Assembly (NCBI RefSeq): GCF_003096995.1
Contig: NZ_QENU01000007.1
Location: 28,681-92,680, forward strand
Direction of reading: 5' to 3'
Source of the DNA: Alitibacter langaaensis DSM 22999
Lineage (GTDB): Bacteria; Pseudomonadota; Gammaproteobacteria; Enterobacterales; Pasteurellaceae
DNA: 64,000 nucleotides
Position numbers and translations under genes: made by a program. Positions 39,345 to 48,452 of the stretch are shown piece by piece; positions within the stretch are counted from its first letter, which is position 1; every line of letters starts with the position of its first letter. The notes beneath the pieces were generated by a model, which did no database searches, was not told the origin of the DNA, and worked only from the letters and a program-made list of their open reading frames with translations.

Positions 39345-40193
39345 ATGAAAATAGGTTTAGTCTTAGAAGGCGGCGCTATGCGCGGAATGTTTACCGCTGG
39401 CGTGTTAGATGTCATGTTAGCCGAGAATGTGCAGGTGGATGGCATGGTGACGGTATCCGCTGGTGCATTATTTGGCGTGAATTTCCCGTCAAAACAAGCA
39501 GGGCGCGTGTTGCGCTATAATTTGAAATACTTAAATGATAAACGTTATATGGGGTTACACAGCTTGCTCACCACAGGCAATGTGGTGAATCGAGATTTTG
39601 CCTTTTATGAATTGCCGTTTACGCTAGATCCCTTTGACCAAGCCACGTTCGCAAAGTCGGGCATCGATTTTTGGGTCACCCTGACCAACGTGGAAACCGG
39701 AGAGGCTGAATATGTAAAAATCACAGATGCCTTTGCACAAATGGAAGCGTTGCGTGCGACATCGGCAATGCCAATGGTGTCGAAAATGGTGGAAATTGAA
39801 GGGAAAAAATATCTTGACGGTGGCATCGCCGACAGTATCCCGCTGCAAAAAACGCAAGCATTGGGATTTGATAAAATCATTGTAGTGCTTACTCGCCCAT
39901 TGGATTATCGCAAAACGCCATCAAACAATATTCTGTTTAATTTGATCTATCGAAAATTTCCTAAACTCTGTAAACGCTGGGCAAATCGCTATGCAGAATA
40001 CAATGCAGCGGTGGAACAAGTGATAGAGCTAGAGCGGCAAGGAAAGATTTTTGTCGTCCGTCCAAACCAAGATTTACACATTAGCCGTTTGGAAAAAGAC
40101 CCGCATAAAGTGAAAGCGATGTATGAGTTAGGCGTTGCAGAAGGGCGCAAGCAGATAAGGGCTTTAAAGGCGTATTTAGCACAGGTTGAGTAA
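39345..40193 (+). CDS. Patatin-like phospholipase
   Basis: 282 residues from MKIGLVLEGGAMRG, the glycine-rich oxyanion hole. The nucleophile elbow reads TVSAG (S38), so the first glycine of the usual GXSXG is threonine. The catalytic Asp is in the DGG of KKYLDGGIADSIP. It resembles YjjU-like bacterial patatins. AGGAGAG precedes ATG 39345; a longer in-frame start seven codons earlier is less likely. An uptake-signal terminator follows at 40199-40236. Confidence 0.85.
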   Translation: MKIGLVLEGGAMRGMFTAGVLDVMLAENVQVDGMVTVSAGALFGVNFPSKQAGRVLRYNLKYLNDKRYMGLHSLLTTGNVVNRDFAFYELPFTLDPFDQATFAKSGIDFWVTLTNVETGEAEYVKITDAFAQMEALRATSAMPMVSKMVEIEGKKYLDGGIADSIPLQKTQALGFDKIIVVLTRPLDYRKTPSNNILFNLIYRKFPKLCKRWANRYAEYNAAVEQVIELERQGKIFVVRPNQDLHISRLEKDPHKVKAMYELGVAEGRKQIRALKAYLAQVE

Positions 40194-40198
40194 AAATG

Positions 40199-40236
40199 AA
40201 GTGCGGTCAAAAATTTAACAGTTTTTGACCGCACTT
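40199..40236 (+). terminator. Terminator after the patatin gene
   Basis: AAGTGCGGTCAAAAA (40199-40213) pairs perfectly with TTTTTGACCGCACTT (40222-40236). Confidence 0.75.
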
Positions 40237-40298
40237 TTATGATATTTAGACAGCGATTTATTTTCATACAAAGTCAATTCTTTCAACCAATAAAATTT

Positions 40299-40314
40299 TG
40301 TGATCTAGATCATA
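40299..40314 (+). promoter_or_regulatory. CRP/FNR-type site upstream of adhE
   Basis: TGTGATCTAGATCATA differs at one position from the CRP core TGTGA-N6-TCACA. The same bases fit FNR (GTGATCTAGATCAT) with two mismatches. Centred about 70.5 bp before the start predicted from TATAAT at 40365-40370. Confidence 0.7.
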
Positions 40315-40364
40315 TTATTTTTAAGTTTCAATAAATACCCACTTTTTGCCTACCCACAAAGGAG

Positions 40365-40370
40365 TATAAT
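40365..40370 (+). promoter_or_regulatory. Candidate adhE -10 box
   Basis: TATAAT, 49 bp before the ATG of adhE. No convincing -35 lies 17 bp upstream, which suggests activator dependence. Confidence 0.5.
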
Positions 40371-40418
40371 TATCCGCAGCTAAGATTTTAAAATTTAACA
40401 ACTTTAGGAGAAATCATT

Positions 40419-43043
40419 ATGAGTAACACTGTTGAAAATGCAGTCAGCCCAGCGCAAGCGGAAGTGAATGCCCTTGTGGAAAAAGGTTTGGTGGCGTTGG
40501 AGAAATTCCGCGAGCTAAATCAAGAGCAAGTGGACTATATCGTGGCGAAAGCCTCTGTGGCTGCCCTTGATCAACACGGTGCCTTGGCATTACATGCGGT
40601 AGAAGAAACAGGACGTGGTGTGTTTGAAGATAAAGCCACCAAAAACTTGTTTGCTTGTGAGCACGTAGTAAACAAAATGCGCCATTTGAAAACCGCTGGC
40701 GTGATCAGTGAAGATGATGTCACTGGCATCACTGAAATTGCCGACCCTGTGGGTGTGATTTGTGGTATTACCCCAACCACCAACCCAACTTCTACCGCCA
40801 TTTTCAAATCACTCATTGCCTTAAAAACTCGTAACCCAATCATTTTTTCATTCCACCCATCAGCACAACAATCTTCTGCCCATGCAGCGCGTATCGTGCG
40901 TGATGCCGCGGTTGCAGCGGGCGCGCCTGCAGATTGTATCCAATGGATTGAAAAACCGTCTATGGAAGGCACTAACGCATTGATGAATCACCCTGGTATT
41001 GCAACAATTTTAGCCACAGGTGGTAACGCAATGGTTCAAGCAGCTTATTCTTGCGGTAAACCTGCCTTGGGCGTGGGAGCAGGAAATGTGCCAGCTTATG
41101 TAGAAAAATCTGCCGATGTGAAACAAGCAGTTCACGATATTGTGATGTCAAAATCATTTGATAACGGCATGGTGTGCGCCTCTGAACAAGCGGCGATTGT
41201 TGATGCTGAAATTTATGATGAATTTGTCAAAGAAATGAAATCTTATGGCGTGTATTTCGTCAATAAAAAAGAAAAAGCGTTATTAGAAGAATTTATGTTC
41301 GGTGTGAAAGCTGATAGCAAAAACTGCGGTGGTGCGAAATTAAATGCCAACGTGGTGGGCAAAGCGGCTGCGTGGATCGCAGAACAAGCGGGTTTCACCG
41401 TGCCAGCGAAAACCAATATTTTAGTAGCCGAATGTAAAGAAGTGGGCGAAAAAGAGCCATTAACCCGTGAAAAACTTTCTCCAGTATTGGCGTTGCTTAA
41501 ATCTAAATCGCGTGAACAAGGCTTAGATTTGGCGGAAGCAATGGTGGAATTCCACGGTTTAGGACATTCTGCGGCGATTCATACCAAAGACGCGGAACTA
41601 GCCAAACACTTTGGTGAACGTGTGAAAGCGATTCGTGTGATTTGGAATTCACCGTCAACCTTTGGCGGCATTGGTGATGTGTATAACTCTTTCTTACCAT
41701 CATTAACATTGGGTTGTGGTTCTTATGGTAAAAACTCAGTAGGTAACAATGTAAGTGCGGTCAATTTAATCAACATTAAACGTTTGGGAAGACGGAGAAA
41801 TAATATGCAATGGTTCAAAGTGCCTTCAAAAATCTATTTTGAACGTGATTCAATTCAATATTTACAATCCATTCCTGACATGAAACGTGCAGTGATTGTT
41901 ACTGACCGTACTATGGTCGATTTAGGCTTTGTACAAAAAATTGCTCATCAATTAGAATCCCGTAGAGATAGCGTGGCTTATCAATTATTTGCAGACGTAG
42001 AGCCCGATCCAAGTATTGAGACGGTACGCCGTGGTACAGCACTGATCCAAAGTTTCAAACCAGACACCATTATCGCTTTAGGCGGCGGTTCGGCGATGGA
42101 TGCAGCGAAAGCAATGTGGTTATTCTATGAACAACCAGAAATTGATTTCCGTGATTTAGTGCAAAAATTTATGGATATCCGCAAACGTGCGTTCAAATTC
42201 CCATCTTTAGGGAAAAAAGCACGTTATATCGGCATTCCAACCACTTCGGGTACAGGTTCTGAAGTCAGCCCATTTGCCGTTATCACCAAAGGAGATAAAA
42301 AATATCCATTGGCAGACTATTCATTAACGCCAACCATTGCCATTGTTGACCCAGCTTTAGTGATGACCGTGCCTGCAAATGTTGCCGCAGATACAGGGTT
42401 AGATGTGTTGACCCACGCTACTGAAGCCTATGTTTCCGTGTTAGCGAATGATTATACCGATGGCTTAGCTTTACAAGCGATTAAATTGGTCTTTGAATAT
42501 CTCGAACGTTCAGTGAAAGAGAAAGATCCAGAAGCGCGTGAAAAAATGCATAATGCATCAACTATGGCGGGTATGGCTTTTGCCAACGCATTCTTAGGCA
42601 TGAACCACTCATTGGCGCATAAATTGGGCGGACACTTCCATACGCCACACGGTCGCACAAACGCTATTTTAATGCCGCATGTTATTCGTTATAACGGCAC
42701 TAAACCAACGAAAACAGCGACATGGCCGAAATACAACTACTACAAAGCGGATCAAAAATATCAAGATATCGCACGTTTGTTAGGGTTGCCAGCTGCCACA
42801 CCAGAAGAAGGCGTGAAATCTTATGCTAAAGCGGTCTATGATTTAGCCATTCGTTGTGGCATTAAAATGTCATTCAAAGAGCAAGGTTTGGATGAAAAAG
42901 AATGGATGGACGCGCGTCATGAAATCGCATTACTTGCCTATGAAGACCAATGTTCACCAGCAAACCCACGCTTGCCAATGGTAGCGGATATGGAAGAAAT
43001 CCTTACCAATGCGTATTATGGCTATGATGAAAGCAAATATTAA
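40419..43043 (+). CDS. adhE: Bifunctional aldehyde-alcohol dehydrogenase AdhE
   Basis: 874 residues joining an N-terminal CoA-acylating aldehyde dehydrogenase and a C-terminal iron-dependent alcohol dehydrogenase. It reduces acetyl-CoA to ethanol and regenerates NAD in fermentation. Seen: GVICGITPTTNPTSTAIFK, the catalytic Cys in FDNGMVCASEQA, and in the second half IALGGGSAMDAAKAMW, TSGTGSEVSPFAVI and the iron-binding histidines in AFLGMNHSLAHKLGGHFHTPHGR. It fits with the pfl, grcA and aspA genes of this window. A terminator made of uptake signals follows. Confidence 0.97.
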   Translation: MSNTVENAVSPAQAEVNALVEKGLVALEKFRELNQEQVDYIVAKASVAALDQHGALALHAVEETGRGVFEDKATKNLFACEHVVNKMRHLKTAGVISEDDVTGITEIADPVGVICGITPTTNPTSTAIFKSLIALKTRNPIIFSFHPSAQQSSAHAARIVRDAAVAAGAPADCIQWIEKPSMEGTNALMNHPGIATILATGGNAMVQAAYSCGKPALGVGAGNVPAYVEKSADVKQAVHDIVMSKSFDNGMVCASEQAAIVDAEIYDEFVKEMKSYGVYFVNKKEKALLEEFMFGVKADSKNCGGAKLNANVVGKAAAWIAEQAGFTVPAKTNILVAECKEVGEKEPLTREKLSPVLALLKSKSREQGLDLAEAMVEFHGLGHSAAIHTKDAELAKHFGERVKAIRVIWNSPSTFGGIGDVYNSFLPSLTLGCGSYGKNSVGNNVSAVNLINIKRLGRRRNNMQWFKVPSKIYFERDSIQYLQSIPDMKRAVIVTDRTMVDLGFVQKIAHQLESRRDSVAYQLFADVEPDPSIETVRRGTALIQSFKPDTIIALGGGSAMDAAKAMWLFYEQPEIDFRDLVQKFMDIRKRAFKFPSLGKKARYIGIPTTSGTGSEVSPFAVITKGDKKYPLADYSLTPTIAIVDPALVMTVPANVAADTGLDVLTHATEAYVSVLANDYTDGLALQAIKLVFEYLERSVKEKDPEAREKMHNASTMAGMAFANAFLGMNHSLAHKLGGHFHTPHGRTNAILMPHVIRYNGTKPTKTATWPKYNYYKADQKYQDIARLLGLPAATPEEGVKSYAKAVYDLAIRCGIKMSFKEQGLDEKEWMDARHEIALLAYEDQCSPANPRLPMVADMEEILTNAYYGYDESKY

Positions 43044-43065
43044 TTGCTAAAATTTTGCAAAAATC

Positions 43066-43107
43066 GACCGCACTTTGGCTGCACAGATCAAAGTGCGGTC
43101 ATTTTTT
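43066..43107 (+). terminator. Terminator after adhE
   Basis: GACCGCACTTT (43066-43076) pairs with AAAGTGCGGTC (43090-43100), followed by ATTTTTT. Confidence 0.85.
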
Positions 43108-43169
43108 GGATTGTTTTTATTGGGCGCGCGTGTAAAATCATGCCATCAACTGAACAAAGGGAGCTATCC

Positions 43170-43559
43170 ATGACAAAAATTATTCATACAGAAAACGCGC
43201 CAGCGGCGATTGGCCCTTATGCCCAAGCGGTGGATTTAGGGAATTTAGTGATGACCTCTGGGCAAATTCCAGTTAATCCTGCAACGGGCGAAGTGCCCGC
43301 AGAGATTACGGCACAAGCGCGTCAATCTTTGGAAAATATCAAAGCGATTATCGAGCAAGCGGGTTTAACAGTGGGCGACATCGTGAAAACCACAGTATTT
43401 GTGAAAGATCTCAATGATTTTGCTACGGTGAATGCGGAATATGAGCGTTTCTTTAAAGAGAACAATCACCCGAATTTCCCTGCGCGTTCGTGCGTGGAAG
43501 TGGCTCGTTTGCCAAAAGATGTGGGGTTAGAAATTGAAGCAATTGCGGTGCGTAAGTAA
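43170..43559 (+). CDS. ridA: RidA family enamine/imine deaminase
   Basis: 129 residues. MTKIIHTENAPAAIGPYAQAVDLGNLVMTSGQIPVNPATGEVP starts it, and the conserved C-terminal NFPARSCVEVARLPKDVGLEIEAIAV includes the catalytic Arg. RidA hydrolyses reactive 2-aminoacrylate and related enamines formed by PLP enzymes, protecting isoleucine and CoA-linked metabolism. AAAGGGAGCT precedes the ATG at 43170; an earlier in-frame start runs through the adhE terminator and is rejected. Confidence 0.95.
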   Translation: MTKIIHTENAPAAIGPYAQAVDLGNLVMTSGQIPVNPATGEVPAEITAQARQSLENIKAIIEQAGLTVGDIVKTTVFVKDLNDFATVNAEYERFFKENNHPNFPARSCVEVARLPKDVGLEIEAIAVRK

Positions 43560-43588
43560 GTTTACTTTTGCACAATATTCTAATGAAA

Positions 43589-43621
43589 TTGACCGCACTT
43601 TGATTGCTCAAGTGCGGTCAA
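43589..43621. terminator. Bidirectional terminator between ridA and pgdx
   Basis: TTGACCGCACTT (43589-43600) and AAGTGCGGTCAA (43610-43621) form a 12-bp uptake-signal stem between convergent genes. Confidence 0.75.
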
Positions 43622-43641
43622 AATTTTATTTTGTAGTTAAA

Positions 43642-44364
43642 TTAGGCGAAATATTTTTCTAAATCATCGCTGCCGCCAATGTGCTGACCGCCGATAAAGA
43701 CTTGTGGAACCGATGTTTTGCCAGTGATAGCACGAACAGAAATTGTTGATGCATCACGACCTAACACGATTTCTTCAAATGCATAGCCTTTGGCTTTTAA
43801 CAAGGCTTTTGCTTTCGCACAGAATGGGCAACCTGGTTTTGTGATGATTGACACTGACGGTTTAGCTGTCCAGTCTGGTTTTAAGTATTTGATCATTGTA
43901 TCCGCATCAGAGACTTTGAATGGGTCGCCTGGTTCATTTGGTTCAATGAACATTTTTTCCACCACGCCGTTTTTCACTAGCATAGAATAACGCCATGAAC
44001 GTTTGCCGAAACCAAGTTCTTCTTTATCTACAAGCATGCCCATGCCTGCAGTAAATTCGCCGTTACCATCTGGGATCACGGTGATGTTTTCTGATTCTTG
44101 GTCTGCTTTCCAAGCGTTCATCACGAAAGTATCGTTGACAGACATACAAATAATGTCATCAATGCCTAATGCTTTGAATTCGCAAGCTAATTCGTTATAA
44201 CGCGGTAAATGTGTTGATGAACAAGTTGGCGTGAACGCACCTGGGAGCGAGAACACCACAACGGTTTTGTTATCAAATAATTCAGCGGAAGTCACATCAA
44301 CCCAAGCATCGCCTTGGCGTGTGTGGAATGTAACTTGTGGGACTTTTTTGCCTTCCATACTCAT
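43642..44364 (-). CDS. pgdx: Hybrid peroxiredoxin-glutaredoxin (Prx5/Grx)
   Basis: 240-residue fusion of a peroxiredoxin-5 type domain (peroxidatic Cys48 in GAFTPTCSSTHLP) and a C-terminal glutaredoxin (CPFC, Cys179 and Cys182, then KTSVPQVFIGGQHIGG). The enzyme reduces peroxides using glutathione. First seen in H. influenzae. An ATG two codons later (44358) is also possible. Divergent from oxyR with 133 bp between, a typical OxyR-regulated pair. Confidence 0.95.
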   Translation of the reverse strand: MSMEGKKVPQVTFHTRQGDAWVDVTSAELFDNKTVVVFSLPGAFTPTCSSTHLPRYNELACEFKALGIDDIICMSVNDTFVMNAWKADQESENITVIPDGNGEFTAGMGMLVDKEELGFGKRSWRYSMLVKNGVVEKMFIEPNEPGDPFKVSDADTMIKYLKPDWTAKPSVSIITKPGCPFCAKAKALLKAKGYAFEEIVLGRDASTISVRAITGKTSVPQVFIGGQHIGGSDDLEKYFA

Positions 44365-44497
44365 AATAATTTCTCCTATTTGAGTGAGTTAATCTTTAAA
44401 CTGAGTGAATTATAGTTCCTTTTATGTTATCGTTACAAACAATTAATAACTATTCATTCAATCGTTTTTTTCTATTTAAACATAGGCAGGTTTTAGT

Positions 44498-45400
44498 ATG
44501 AATATTCGTGATTTGGAATACCTTGTCGCCCTCGCAGAACACAAACATTTCCGCCGTGCAGCAGATACCTGTAACGTAAGCCAACCAACGCTTAGTGGGC
44601 AAATTCGTAAATTAGAAGATGAACTCGGCATTATTTTGCTTGAACGCACTAGCCGAAAAGTGTTGTTTACGCAATCGGGTTTGTTATTGGTCGATCAAGC
44701 CAAACAAGTGCTACGTGAAGTGAAAATATTAAAAGAAATGGCAAGCAATCAAGGCAAAGATATGACGGGGCCAATTCATATCGGCGTGATCCCGACTGTG
44801 GGACCTTATTTGTTACCCTATATTATGCCTGCGTTGAAAGACGCTTTTCCTGAACTTGAATTATTTTTATACGAATCGCAAACCTCACAATTACTTGACC
44901 AGCTAGAAACAGGGCATTTAGATTGTGCTATTTTAGCCTCTGTGCCAGAAACAGAACCTTTTATTGAAGTGCCGTTATTTAATGAACGCATGATGTTGGC
45001 GGTCTCCGAACACCACGAACTTGCACAGAAAAATCAAGTGTCGATGCCAGAATTAAAAGGGCGCGAAGTTTTAATGTTAGATGATGGGCATTGTTTGCGC
45101 GATCAAGCCTTAGGCTATTGTTTCACCGCTGGCGCTAGCGAAAACGCACATTTTAAAGCAACAAGCCTTGAAATGTTACGCAATATGATCGCGGCAAACG
45201 CAGGAATTACCTTAATGCCAGAACTCGCTGTGTTAAATGAAGGCTCGCGTGTCGGCGTGAAATATATCCCTTGCACAATGCCAGAGCCGAAACGCACCAT
45301 TGCCTTAGTCTATCGCCCCGGTTCGCCATTACGCGCTCGTTATGAACGCATTGCAACAGCGGTCGCCAATGCGGTTAAACCTATTTTAGAGGGAAATTAA
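44498..45400 (+). CDS. oxyR: Hydrogen peroxide-responsive regulator OxyR
   Basis: 300 residues. LysR-type helix-turn-helix ([40 protein letters not shown]) and the redox-sensing cysteines at 199 and 208 ([14 protein letters not shown]), the positions used in E. coli OxyR. It activates catalase and peroxiredoxin genes and represses itself. Two bp separate the stop from fabR. Divergent from pgdx. Confidence 0.97.
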   Translation: MNIRDLEYLVALAEHKHFRRAADTCNVSQPTLSGQIRKLEDELGIILLERTSRKVLFTQSGLLLVDQAKQVLREVKILKEMASNQGKDMTGPIHIGVIPTVGPYLLPYIMPALKDAFPELELFLYESQTSQLLDQLETGHLDCAILASVPETEPFIEVPLFNERMMLAVSEHHELAQKNQVSMPELKGREVLMLDDGHCLRDQALGYCFTAGASENAHFKATSLEMLRNMIAANAGITLMPELAVLNEGSRVGVKYIPCTMPEPKRTIALVYRPGSPLRARYERIATAVANAVKPILEGN

Positions 45401-45401
45401 T

Positions 45402-46013
45402 ATGGCGGGCGTCCGTGCAATTCAAAAAGAAAAAACCCGCCGAGCCTTGGTGGATGCAGCGTTTAATCAACTCAATGCCGAAAAAAGTTTTTCTAATTTA
45501 AGCCTGCGTGAAGTAGCGCGTGAGGCAGGGATAGCGCCAACTTCGTTCTATCGGCATTTCAAAGATATGGATGAATTGGGATTGGTAATGGTGGACGAAG
45601 CGGGTTTAACCTTGCGCCAATTAATGCGCCAAGCGCGCAAGCGCATTGAAAAAGGCGGCAGCGTGATTGCGATCTCGGTAGAAACTTTTTTCGAGTTTAT
45701 CCACAACAGCCCGAACGTATTTCGTTTATTGCTGCGTGAAAGTTCTGGCACGTCAGCAGCATTTCGCACAGCATCCGCACGAGAAATTAAGCATTTTGCC
45801 GATGAATTAGCCGAATATCTCGCCCATAAACATCAATATAACCACTACATTGCCTATGTCCAAGCGGAGGGCATGGTGACATTGGTGTTTACCGCTGGCG
45901 CCAACGCCTTGGATATGGCGCAGAAAGAACGCAAGCAATTGAAAGAACGCCTTATTTTACAATTACGCATGCTTGCGAAAGGCGCAACGCACTCCCAAGC
46001 GGATAAACGATAA
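45402..46013 (+). CDS. fabR: Fatty acid biosynthesis repressor FabR
   Basis: TetR-family regulator, 203 residues, that controls fabA and fabB and so the unsaturated fatty acid ratio. Its N-terminus [59 protein letters not shown] is typical of FabR. Placed right after oxyR, 1 bp apart; E. coli has oxyR-sthA-fabR nearby. Cotranscription with oxyR is likely. A dyad terminator follows. Confidence 0.92.
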   Translation: MAGVRAIQKEKTRRALVDAAFNQLNAEKSFSNLSLREVAREAGIAPTSFYRHFKDMDELGLVMVDEAGLTLRQLMRQARKRIEKGGSVIAISVETFFEFIHNSPNVFRLLLRESSGTSAAFRTASAREIKHFADELAEYLAHKHQYNHYIAYVQAEGMVTLVFTAGANALDMAQKERKQLKERLILQLRMLAKGATHSQADKR

Positions 46014-46017
46014 TCGA

Positions 46018-46055
46018 AAGTGCGGTCAAAAATTCAGAATTTTTTGACCGCACTT
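46018..46055 (+). terminator. Uptake-signal dyad between fabR and narQ
   Basis: AAGTGCGGTCAAAAA (46018-46032) pairs with TTTTTGACCGCACTT (46041-46055). It ends 14 bp before the narQ start. Confidence 0.7.
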
Positions 46056-46069
46056 CGTAAGGAATAAAT

Positions 46070-47758
46070 GTGAACGTTAAACAATCTGTTTCCACCAAAA
46101 TCGCTCACTATTTGTTTATGGTGATTGTGTTTGCGGGCATTATTACCACTTTTGCGCTGGGTATTATTGCCAGCAGCCGTTCTGATGCGGAACAAATCAA
46201 TATTTCAGGCTCTCTGCGTTTTCAAACCTATCGAATGTGGTACGGCTTAAAACAAGAACCCGAACATTTGGAACAATATTTACGCGAATATCGCCGCAGC
46301 CTACATTCCCATGCCTTAGCCCAAATTGACGAACAATTTATGGCACCGCTTTCCTTGAAAAACGCTTACCATGATTTAATCAGCAGTTGGGGCAAAATGG
46401 AAGAATTCGCCTTGAAAGGGGATGAAAAGGCGTATCGTGAAGCCTTGCCCGAATATGTAGGGCAAGTGGATAAATTTGTGTATTCTTTGCAAGAATTCGC
46501 TGAGTACAAGTTGAATATCACCACGGCGGTTATTTTAATCGCCATGTTGCTCATTATTACGATGGTTGGCTATGTCATTTGGTATACCCGCAAAAAAGTG
46601 GTTACCCCATTGCGCCAGCTCACACGGGCGAGCGTGCAAGTGCAAATGCGACAATTTAAGCATGTGCCGCTGGATACGGAACGGGCGGACGAGCTTGGTA
46701 GCCTTGCCAAAGCCTTTACCCAAATGTCTAGCGAACTTTATAAGTTATATGCCCATTTAGAAGACAAGATTAACGAAAAAACGCAAAAATTGACGCAAAC
46801 TAACCGCACTTTGTCTATGCTTTATCATTGTTCGCAAAGCTTGGCGGCTTCGGATATTGATCGCAGCCGCTTGCAATTCGTGATGCAAAACGTAATGGCA
46901 ACAGAGCATCTCACGGCATTTGAACTAGAAATTTTTGGCGCGGAAAATTGGAATGTTTCCTTGGGCGAAAGCGCGGAATATTTGAATTGGCAAGAAGTGC
47001 CATTGGGCGAAGAAAATCATCGCTTGGGCGTGTTACGTTGGCAGGCTGGATTGCCTTGCCCCGATCCGCGTACGATGGAAAATATTGCGCAATTGTTTAG
47101 CCGCTCCTTGCATTTCAACCAAAGCCAACGCCAGCAACAACAGCTATTATTAATGGAAGAACGCTCAATTATTGCCCGAGAATTGCATGATTCTTTGGCG
47201 CAAGTGCTATCTTATTTGCAAATTCAGCTGACTTTGTTGAAACATACTTTGCATAAAGAGGGCGATGAGCATAAACTGAAAAGCCTTGCGATTATCAATG
47301 ATTTTGAGCAAGCCCTAAGGGACGGCTATATCCAGCTGCGTGAATTGTTAGCCACATTCCGCTTGACGGTGCAAGAAGCAAATTTAAAATTAGCCTTGGA
47401 GCAAGTCATTGAGGGATTGCGTGCGCAAACGGATATTCAATTATGCGTGCAATGCACCTTGCCGTCGCAAACTTTTAATGCGCAGCAATTAGTCCACGCC
47501 TTACAAATTGTTCGAGAAGCCACGCTCAATGCCATTAAGCATTCAAAAGCCTCGTTAATTGAAATTGTGGCGCAGACCAATGCTGAGGGCGAGCGTGAAA
47601 TTCTGATCCGTGATGATGGCGTAGGCATCCCAAGCCTTGATGAGCCAGTCGGGCATTATGGGTTACGCATTATGGAAGAACGCAGCCAACAATTAAATGC
47701 TCAATTAACCATTAAAAACCGCCCAACTGGCGGTACTGAAGTTCGTATTTTGTTATAA
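46070..47758 (+). CDS. narQ: Nitrate/nitrite sensor histidine kinase NarQ
   Basis: Membrane sensor kinase, 562 residues. Two membrane segments (about 13-33 and 149-171) flank a periplasmic domain with the ligand-binding P-box NISGSLRFQTYRM near 44-56. A HAMP region with an uptake-free linker follows, then a NarX-type central stretch, the H box (ARELHDSLAQVL, His373) and an HATPase domain with DDGVGIP and GHYGLRIMEER. It phosphorylates NarP/NarL. H. influenzae has narQ beside murB, as here. Starts with GTG at 46070; the ATG of the next Met lies further in. Confidence 0.93.
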   Translation: MNVKQSVSTKIAHYLFMVIVFAGIITTFALGIIASSRSDAEQINISGSLRFQTYRMWYGLKQEPEHLEQYLREYRRSLHSHALAQIDEQFMAPLSLKNAYHDLISSWGKMEEFALKGDEKAYREALPEYVGQVDKFVYSLQEFAEYKLNITTAVILIAMLLIITMVGYVIWYTRKKVVTPLRQLTRASVQVQMRQFKHVPLDTERADELGSLAKAFTQMSSELYKLYAHLEDKINEKTQKLTQTNRTLSMLYHCSQSLAASDIDRSRLQFVMQNVMATEHLTAFELEIFGAENWNVSLGESAEYLNWQEVPLGEENHRLGVLRWQAGLPCPDPRTMENIAQLFSRSLHFNQSQRQQQQLLLMEERSIIARELHDSLAQVLSYLQIQLTLLKHTLHKEGDEHKLKSLAIINDFEQALRDGYIQLRELLATFRLTVQEANLKLALEQVIEGLRAQTDIQLCVQCTLPSQTFNAQQLVHALQIVREATLNAIKHSKASLIEIVAQTNAEGEREILIRDDGVGIPSLDEPVGHYGLRIMEERSQQLNAQLTIKNRPTGGTEVRILL

Positions 47759-47760
47759 CC

Positions 47761-48267
47761 ATGAAAATTAGAAAAGCCACTGAACAAGATTTTTCTCAAA
47801 TTATCGCCATATATAACCAAGCGATTCCGTGTCGCCGTATCACCGCTGATTTAGAGCTCGTGACAGAAGAAGATCGCCGACCTTGGTTTCATCAGCATTT
47901 AACTAGCGCAAACCATCCGATTTGGGTGCTAGAAAGTGCGGTCGAAAATGGCAAAATTTTGGGCTGGTGCAGTTTTTCTCCGTTCTATGATCGCGCGGCA
48001 TTTAATGAAACGGTGGAAGTGAGCGTTTATTTAGATGCAAACGCAAAGGGCAAAGGCTATGGCTCAAAAGCGATTCAATTTCTCCAGTCGCAAATGCCAA
48101 TTTGTGGCGTTAATACGCTGATGGCTTATGTGATTGAAGAAAATGCAATCAGCCGAAAAATGTTTGAAAAACAAGGCTTTGAGCAATGGGGACGATACCC
48201 AAACATCGCTAATATGCGAGATAGCCTGCAGACTTTCTTAATGTATGGTTATCAGCGCGCTGAGTGA
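47761..48267 (+). CDS. GNAT N-acetyltransferase, phosphinothricin/MnaT-like
   Basis: 168 residues. MKIRKATEQDFSQIIAIYNQAI opens a GNAT domain; the acetyl-CoA loop is EVSVYLDANAKGKGYGSKAI (Q/R-x-x-G-x-G/A as KGKGYG) and the C-terminus ENAISRKMFEKQGFEQWGRYPNI is typical of the phosphinothricin/methionine sulfone acetyltransferases (pat/yncA). Substrate unknown. Two bp after narQ, so likely cotranscribed. Confidence 0.82.
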   Translation: MKIRKATEQDFSQIIAIYNQAIPCRRITADLELVTEEDRRPWFHQHLTSANHPIWVLESAVENGKILGWCSFSPFYDRAAFNETVEVSVYLDANAKGKGYGSKAIQFLQSQMPICGVNTLMAYVIEENAISRKMFEKQGFEQWGRYPNIANMRDSLQTFLMYGYQRAE

Positions 48268-48452
48268 ATGCTTTTTCCTTAATTTGCGCAGTAAATATTT
48301 CAGCATTGGTTAAAAAGTGCGGTCAAAATAAATGAAATTTTGAAAAATGCGTATTTTGCTGGAATGCGTTATTTTTTTCTGATAGATTGATGCACCTATC
48401 CTTTAAAAGAAGAAAGAAACTTTCTATTTTGTTGTAACCTAAGAAGGACATT

